This document shows, in pieces, positions 59,508-64,000 of a stretch of 64,000 bases of DNA. Position numbers and translations under genes: made by a program. Positions within the stretch are counted from its first letter, which is position 1, and the number at the start of each line of letters is the position of its first letter. The DNA comes from Xanthobacteraceae bacterium (lineage in GTDB: Bacteria; Pseudomonadota; Alphaproteobacteria; Rhizobiales; Xanthobacteraceae), in assembly GCA_019746355.1 (NCBI GenBank), contig JAIESC010000209.1, positions 1-64,000 of the forward strand, written 5' to 3'. A model generated the notes under the pieces. The model worked only from the letters and a program-made list of their open reading frames with translations. It had not been told where the DNA came from and did no database searches.

Positions 59508-60815
59508 TCAAGCTTTCAAGCTATCGCCGAGCGCCGCTCGGGTCGCCGCGTCCCGAGAATGGTGACGGACCAACATCGGGCGCAAAAGGAACATCGCTGA
59601 AAACGCCGCGATGAGATCCATGGCAGCCACGATGTACAACACGGTCGCCCATGTTCCAGTTGCTTCCATGATCAGATTTCCCATCGGGACGAACAGCGCG
59701 GCAAATCCTTTGGACAGGAACAGCAATCCGTAGATCTTGCCGGCGTGCTTGGTGCCGAACGTGTCGCCGGTAATCGCTCCGAACAGGCTGTACACTTCAC
59801 CCCAAGCCAGGAAGACAATGCCGGACAGGATGACGAACGCCCAAGGGTTCCCGCCGAAAGTTGCGAGCGCAATGATGCCCAACGCCTCGATCGAAAAGGC
59901 GAAGAACATCGTTTTCTCGCGTCCGATATGGTCGGAGATCCAACCGAACATGGGTCGCGACAGTCCGTTCATGAAGCGATCGAGCATCAACGCAAAGGGA
60001 AGCGCCGCCATCACGAAGAAATAGGCGTCTACCTTTACGTCCTTCACGCCAAAGTCCTGCGCGATCAGGCTCAATTGCGCCACGGCCATGAGGCCGCCTG
60101 TGATCGTGCAGGTGAACATCAGCATCAGCACCCAGAACACAGGGGACTTGAGAGCCTCACCAACGGTGTAATCCCGCCGTGCCTGGATGACGGTCTCTGA
60201 GTATCGCACTTCCGTGGATTCCGGTGCGCGCATGAACAAACCGGCTGCCAGAATCACCCCGCCTTGCAGAAGGCCGAAGAAGAAGAACGTCGGAGATATT
60301 CCGCTGCTCTGAATCATCTGCGCGATAGGCACGGTCGTGAAGATCGCTCCTGCACCATAACCGGCAGCGGTCAGGCCGACGGCAAGGCCGCGTCGATCCG
60401 GGAACCATTTGAGGGCGTTGTTCACCGCGCAGGCATTCACGCTGCTTGCGCCAATGCCGCCAATAGCGGCGCCGATGTAGAAGCCGGTCAGCGAGGCTGC
60501 ATATGAGTTCACGATCCAGGCGAGGCCTGCTGCGACGCCTCCGAGCAGGATCACAGGCTTGGGCCCATAGCGATCAATCGCTATTCCGAGCAGGGGCGTG
60601 GCCCATGTCTGGATCAAAACGAAAATCGTGAACGACGTTTGGATCTGTGCCCGCGACCATCCGAATGACTTCTGGATTTCAGGAACGAACATGGTCCAGG
60701 AGTATTGGATGTTGGCAACCGCCACCATGCAAAGGATGCCAATGATGAGCTGTACCCATCGGTAGTTGTTAACGGCTGCAGGCTGCATCGTTTTCGACAT
60801 TGTTTGTGTAGTCAC
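59508..60815 (-). CDS. MFS transporter, oxalate/formate antiporter (OxlT) type
   Basis: 435 residues, twelve transmembrane helices. NNYRWVQLIIGILCMVAVANIQYSWTMFVPEIQ, GWSRAQIQTSFTIFVLIQTWATPLLG, DRYGPKPVILLGG and the seventh-loop LSRPMFGWISDHIGREKTMF match the oxalate:formate antiporter family. The family exchanges anions such as oxalate and formate or imports carboxylates. AGGGAGGG lies five bases before the GTG start. Divergent from an acetamidase/formamidase gene whose product could be formate, which makes a shared formate role plausible. Confidence 0.88.
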   Translation of the reverse strand: MTTQTMSKTMQPAAVNNYRWVQLIIGILCMVAVANIQYSWTMFVPEIQKSFGWSRAQIQTSFTIFVLIQTWATPLLGIAIDRYGPKPVILLGGVAAGLAWIVNSYAASLTGFYIGAAIGGIGASSVNACAVNNALKWFPDRRGLAVGLTAAGYGAGAIFTTVPIAQMIQSSGISPTFFFFGLLQGGVILAAGLFMRAPESTEVRYSETVIQARRDYTVGEALKSPVFWVLMLMFTCTITGGLMAVAQLSLIAQDFGVKDVKVDAYFFVMAALPFALMLDRFMNGLSRPMFGWISDHIGREKTMFFAFSIEALGIIALATFGGNPWAFVILSGIVFLAWGEVYSLFGAITGDTFGTKHAGKIYGLLFLSKGFAALFVPMGNLIMEATGTWATVLYIVAAMDLIAAFSAMFLLRPMLVRHHSRDAATRAALGDSLKA

Positions 60816-61298
60816 AAAATCCCTCCCTAATGCGCGCGACGAGGATCGGCATCTCGAAAAGACGACCTTACGTTGCGCTGATTATTGTTAGTCTTGCGCG
60901 ACCGGCTCGCGCGCGAATACGCACGCTGCCGGTCAGGCGCGCTTTGTCGAAGTCTCTCACAACCGTACAATTCCATGGAACGGGCCGTGCCAACTTCAGA
61001 TCAGGAATGCTAAGATAGGCATTATGTCGAGTCTAGCTGATTTTTTCGATATTTTTCGATTTAGCGTAGATAAGCGGATTTTACGTCGGACGAGTGGAAT
61101 TTGCGATGCCGGCTTCGCGGGTGCCATCCGTACTGCTTTTGCCTGCATTTTCAAGCAATACGAGTTTACAGCGGATGGCCAATTTCACGCCGCACAAGTG
61201 AAAGTAGATATAATCTGGAATTTCGAAATTATTGACAGTTCAGGGCTCTTCAGTTCTCATTGGTCACGGCATAGCGTCGGCACTGTAGGGGGACGATC
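60816..61298. promoter_or_regulatory. 483-bp divergent control region, unusually AT-rich
   Basis: Between the divergent antiporter and amidase genes. The part 61015-61260 is clearly lower in GC than the rest of the window and contains a direct repeat, TTTTTCGAT-ATTTTTCGAT near 61039-61060. Promoters of both genes must lie here; I cannot place boxes with confidence. A 98-residue frame across it lacks family similarity and a binding site. Confidence 0.45.
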
Positions 61299-62681
61299 AT
61301 GTTCAGGCTGCTTCAACTGACTGCGACAGCGTGTTTCACCACTTGGGCCGCCATCGCGGCGGCGCAGGCGCCGAGTGCCCCCGCGCCGGCGCAGCCGACA
61401 CCGGTCCCTGATCTGCAGAAATCAGAAAGCTATTTGCCGTTTCTCTATGGTCCGCTCGATGCGGGTGGCATGGTCGCCCAGTCGGCGAGCACAGCAAAGC
61501 CGCGCAAGCATCTCTTGCCGGCATCGCCGGCGACCACGCAGTGGGGATGGTTCGACAGCAGCCAAGCCCCGGTGCTCCGGATCAATTCGGGAGACAGCGT
61601 CGTCCTCGAAACGATGACGGCCTCGCACAACCAGATCCTTCCCGGCGTGACGATGGATCAGCTGGTGAAGATGCGGAACGATTTCCCCGGCCGGGGTCCG
61701 CATACCGTGACCGGCCCCATTTATGTGGAAGGCGCAGAGCCGGGTGACATTCTTCGCATCCGCTTCAACAAGATTGTGCCGCGTCCCTACGCGTCGAACA
61801 TGAATATGCCCGGCATCCTCGGCGCCTTCCCGAAGGAGTTTCCGCAGGGGCAGATCAAGTACTTCTATCTCGACGTCGAAAAGAAGCAGATGGAGTTCGC
61901 TCCCGGCATCGTTGTTCCGCTGCGGCCGTTCCCGGGGACCATCGGCGTCGCGCGCGCCGAACCCGGCAAGTACAACACCGTCCAGCCGGGCCGTTACGGC
62001 GGCAATCTCGATCTGCGCGAGATGACGGAAGGAACAACGCTTTATCTCCCGGTCTTCATGAAAGGCGCGTTGCTGTGGACCGGCGACTCCCATGCCGGGC
62101 AGGGCAACGGCGAGGTCAACCTCACTGCGATCGAGACGGCGTTTCAGGAATTCAACATCACCGTAGACTTGATCAAGCAGAAGCCGCTTGAATGGCCGCG
62201 CGTCGAAACCCCGACGTCCTGGATCACGATCGGTTACGACCGCGATTTGAATAAGGCGCTGGATCTCTTGAAGGCTGAGACCATCAAGTTCATCGTCGAA
62301 CAGCGTAAGGTGTCCCGCGAGCAGGCCGAGAGGATCATGCTCGATGTCTGGAACTGCCCCGTCGCCGAAGTGGTCAACGTCGTGAAGGGGACATATTGCA
62401 TGATCCCCAAGCGGGCCAACGCTCCGAAGCCCGCGCCGCTTCCCAAGGAAGACAATGCGAACTTCTTCGTGACCTATGCGAAGGATTCCGATCTCGAAAA
62501 GGCCATGAGTTCGGCAGCGTTGAATCTGATCGATTCATTGGTCCAGAAGAAAAAGCTCTCTCGCCTCGACGCATATTCACTGGCGAGCATCGCAATGGAT
62601 TGCCGCATCGGGCCTCACAAGGGTGGCGATAAGGAAGTTCATTGCATGATGCCGAAGAGCCTTTGGGTCGCGTCCCGGTAA
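61299..62681 (+). CDS. Exported acetamidase/formamidase family protein
   Basis: 460 residues. A Sec signal peptide (about 1-22) is followed by a Pro/Ala-rich linker (to about 40). The amidase core shows PATTQWGWFDSSQAPVLRINSGDSVVLETMTASHNQ, GRGPHTVTGPIYVEGAEPGDILRIRF (about 128-153), GGNLDLREMTEGTTLYLPVFMKGALLWTGDSHAGQGNGEVNLTAIET (about 229-276). These match FmdA-type enzymes, which hydrolyse formamide or acetamide to ammonia and the acid, but usual FmdA is cytosolic. A periplasmic version next to an OxlT-like antiporter suggests release of ammonia and formate outside the inner membrane. Confidence 0.88.
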   Translation: MFRLLQLTATACFTTWAAIAAAQAPSAPAPAQPTPVPDLQKSESYLPFLYGPLDAGGMVAQSASTAKPRKHLLPASPATTQWGWFDSSQAPVLRINSGDSVVLETMTASHNQILPGVTMDQLVKMRNDFPGRGPHTVTGPIYVEGAEPGDILRIRFNKIVPRPYASNMNMPGILGAFPKEFPQGQIKYFYLDVEKKQMEFAPGIVVPLRPFPGTIGVARAEPGKYNTVQPGRYGGNLDLREMTEGTTLYLPVFMKGALLWTGDSHAGQGNGEVNLTAIETAFQEFNITVDLIKQKPLEWPRVETPTSWITIGYDRDLNKALDLLKAETIKFIVEQRKVSREQAERIMLDVWNCPVAEVVNVVKGTYCMIPKRANAPKPAPLPKEDNANFFVTYAKDSDLEKAMSSAALNLIDSLVQKKKLSRLDAYSLASIAMDCRIGPHKGGDKEVHCMMPKSLWVASR

Positions 62682-62688
62682 GGGTCGG

Positions 62689-63618
62689 GTGTCAGCGTTC
62701 CTGACCAGAGCTACGGTTGGTTTGGTCACGCTTGTCGTTTCTTTCGCCGTGGCCTTTTCGGCCGCGGCGCAGGCGCCGTTGCTCGTTGTGGCGACGACCA
62801 CTGACCTGAAAAGCATCGCTGAACGCGTATCGGGCGGTACAGCGCGGGTCGAAACGCTGATCCCGCCGGGTGCAGACCCTGAGACGTTTGAGCCGCGCCC
62901 GAGCCATCTCGCCACCTTGCGCCGCGCCGGCCTCGTGCTGCGCGTTGGCGCGGGTTATGAACATTGGCTCGATCGCTTGCTGCAACAGGCGGGATCAACG
63001 AAGCTGCTGCCCGGCGGGGAGGGCTACCTCGATCTGTCGTCGCAGATCGCGCTGTTGGAGGTGCGAGGCCGCAGCGTCACTGTCGTGCCCGGTCACGCCC
63101 ATGGCAGCGCCAACCCCCATTATTGGCTGGATCCGGCGAATGCCGAAATCATCAGCCGGGAGATTTCTTCGGCGCTCGTTCGCTTGATGCCAGACCAGCG
63201 CGCCACCATTGAGGCGGCCCATGCAAATTTCGTTGCCGAACTGCGTGATCGTCTTCGGGTTTGGTCCAAGATGCTGGAGCCGCATCAGGGCGTCCCGCTC
63301 GCGGCTTATCACAACACCTGGCCATATTTCGCGCGGCGCTTTCGTTTGAATATCGTCGATGTGATCGAGCAGAAGGAGGGCGTGGCGCCCAGTCTTGCGC
63401 GGCTCGGTAGCCTCGCATCCACATTGCGCGCCCGCGGGGTGCGCGTGATTCTGCACGAGCCGTTCCAGCCCATCGCCACGTCCCGCGTCCTGGCGCAACG
63501 GCTCGGAGCGGAGGTGATCGTCCTGGCGCCCTCGGTCGGTGGTGTGCCCGAAGCGAAAGATTACCTGAGCCTGCTGGATTTCAATGTAAAGGTGCTGGCG
63601 AAAGCTCTCACCCCGTGA
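62689..63618 (+). CDS. Metal ABC transporter substrate-binding protein (ZnuA/cluster A-I type)
   Basis: 309 residues from GTG. Signal peptide (about 1-28, ending AAAQ), then VVATTTDLKSIAERVSGG, IPPGADPETFEPRPSHL (first His ligand region), GHAHGSANPHYWLDPANAEI (His cluster and metal His near 143), ILHEPFQP (Glu/His) and LAPSVGGV. Family binds Zn, Mn or Fe through three His and an acid. The long His-rich loop of ZnuA is absent, only a short HAH. Seven bases after the amidase gene and six before a permease gene. Confidence 0.88.
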   Translation: MSAFLTRATVGLVTLVVSFAVAFSAAAQAPLLVVATTTDLKSIAERVSGGTARVETLIPPGADPETFEPRPSHLATLRRAGLVLRVGAGYEHWLDRLLQQAGSTKLLPGGEGYLDLSSQIALLEVRGRSVTVVPGHAHGSANPHYWLDPANAEIISREISSALVRLMPDQRATIEAAHANFVAELRDRLRVWSKMLEPHQGVPLAAYHNTWPYFARRFRLNIVDVIEQKEGVAPSLARLGSLASTLRARGVRVILHEPFQPIATSRVLAQRLGAEVIVLAPSVGGVPEAKDYLSLLDFNVKVLAKALTP

Positions 63619-63624
63619 TCGGCG

Positions 63625-63975
63625 ATGAATGAAGTTCTGGCACTGCTGCTGTTTCCGTCCCTTGCCGCGGTTGCTTTCGTTGGCATTCACACATGGCTTG
63701 GCCTGCAGGTTCTTCGCCGCAGGGTCATATTTGCTGATCTCGCGCTGGCGCAGCTTTCGGCGCTCGGAGCAACGGTGGCGGTCGCCATCGGCCATGCACC
63801 GGCCAGTACGGCGGGATTCACCTATGCGCTGATTTCCGCGCTGCTGGGAGCAGCCATGCTCACGGCGCTGCGGCGCCTTTCAGCGCAAATCAATCAAGAG
63901 GCGATCATCGGGGTCATCTATATCGCGTCTGCCGCCTTGACGGTTCTAGAGCGTTTTCACAGTTGGTGGCGGTAG
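63625..63975 (+). pseudogene. Metal ABC permease (ZnuB type), apparently truncated
   Basis: The visible frame is 116 residues: MNEVLALLLFPSLAAVAFVGIHTWLGLQVLRRRVIFADLALAQLSALG... and NQEAIIGVIYIASAALTVL match the first three or four helices of ZnuB-like permeases, which are normally about 270 residues. After about residue 108 the match ends and the frame stops eight residues later. The sequence from about 63947, CTAGAGCGTTTTCAC, recalls a common rhizobial intergenic repeat, so the gene may be broken by an insertion; the window ends 25 bases later, so this is not settled. Confidence 0.6.
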
Positions 63976-64000
63976 CCGGCATTTGCGACGAAGTTCGCGC

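Noticed and set aside
59251..59511. 86-residue minus-strand frame containing the antiporter terminator
   Set aside because: It overlaps the antiporter stop and reads through a perfect terminator hairpin; composition is Ser/Arg/Ala-rich and unlike a folded protein.
61024..61320. 98-residue frame in the antiporter/amidase gap
   Set aside because: It lies in an AT-rich control region, overlaps the amidase signal peptide in another frame and shows no domain or binding site.

Overview
The window is high-GC DNA from an alphaproteobacterium, most likely a Hyphomicrobiales member of the Xanthobacteraceae/Nitrobacteraceae type (Pseudolabrys-, Rhodopseudomonas- or Bradyrhizobium-like). The support is codon use, five orphan Bug/TctC solute receptors, several CaiB/BaiF CoA-transferases, exported small proteins and interspersed inverted repeats of the rhizobial kind. 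The species call is inference. I found no rRNA, tRNA, CRISPR array, transposase or replication origin. It reads as chromosomal accessory DNA devoted to uptake and catabolism of organic acids, aromatics and nitrogenous compounds.

Layout. 1-8.8 kb: tail of a VOC protein, Bug receptors, small exported and membrane proteins, a DUF6883/DUF4926 pair, a glutathione transferase, an HtrA-like protein that has lost catalytic residues, and a class I amidotransferase/SDR pair. 9.1-15.9 kb: a lower-GC cluster with two flavin reductases, a three-gene ABC importer, a RutA/DmoA-like flavin monooxygenase, tandem RidA genes and a RutE-like nitroreductase. It resembles a pyrimidine-type (Rut) ring-opening pathway rebuilt with its own ABC importer and without RutB, RutD and RutG. 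16-24 kb: malonyl-CoA decarboxylase, a CaiB/BaiF transferase, a BNR-repeat propeller, an MBL-fold hydrolase, a Bug receptor and an enolase-superfamily enzyme. 23.9-31 kb: a MITE-like element inside an older repeat, a second CaiB, a HigBA toxin-antitoxin with a palindromic operator, a carboxymuconolactone-decarboxylase-like protein, a 2-hydroxyacid dehydrogenase lacking two catalytic residues, a Bug receptor, an unusual hairpin-rich locus behind a LexA-type box, and a CaiB relative with its halves in swapped order. 30.9-40.5 kb: a lyase, a coxG-M-L-S molybdenum hydroxylase set, then a flavoprotein / small 2Fe-2S protein / UbiD decarboxylase trio.

40.5-49.7 kb: a CNNM/CorC protein with a probable CTG start, and an efflux operon with one adaptor and two different CzcA-type RND pumps. 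50-56.8 kb: an aromatic-type catabolic cluster with an HpaB-like monooxygenase divergent from a MarR regulator, a methyltransferase, an extradiol-type VOC protein, two alpha/beta hydrolases (one without a nucleophile) and an LLM flavin enzyme. 57-64 kb: a small protein, a glutathione transferase coupled to a Bug receptor, an OxlT-like antiporter divergent from an exported acetamidase/formamidase, and a metal-ABC receptor followed by an apparently truncated permease at the window end.

How the genes fit together: Bug receptors and the ABC importer capture acids and N-compounds; CaiB/BaiF enzymes would activate acids to CoA esters; Mo-hydroxylase, UbiD, HpaB, LLM and extradiol enzymes would oxidise, decarboxylate and open rings; MBL, alpha/beta hydrolase, lyase and enolase-type enzymes would process products. 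No substrate can be fixed from sequence alone.
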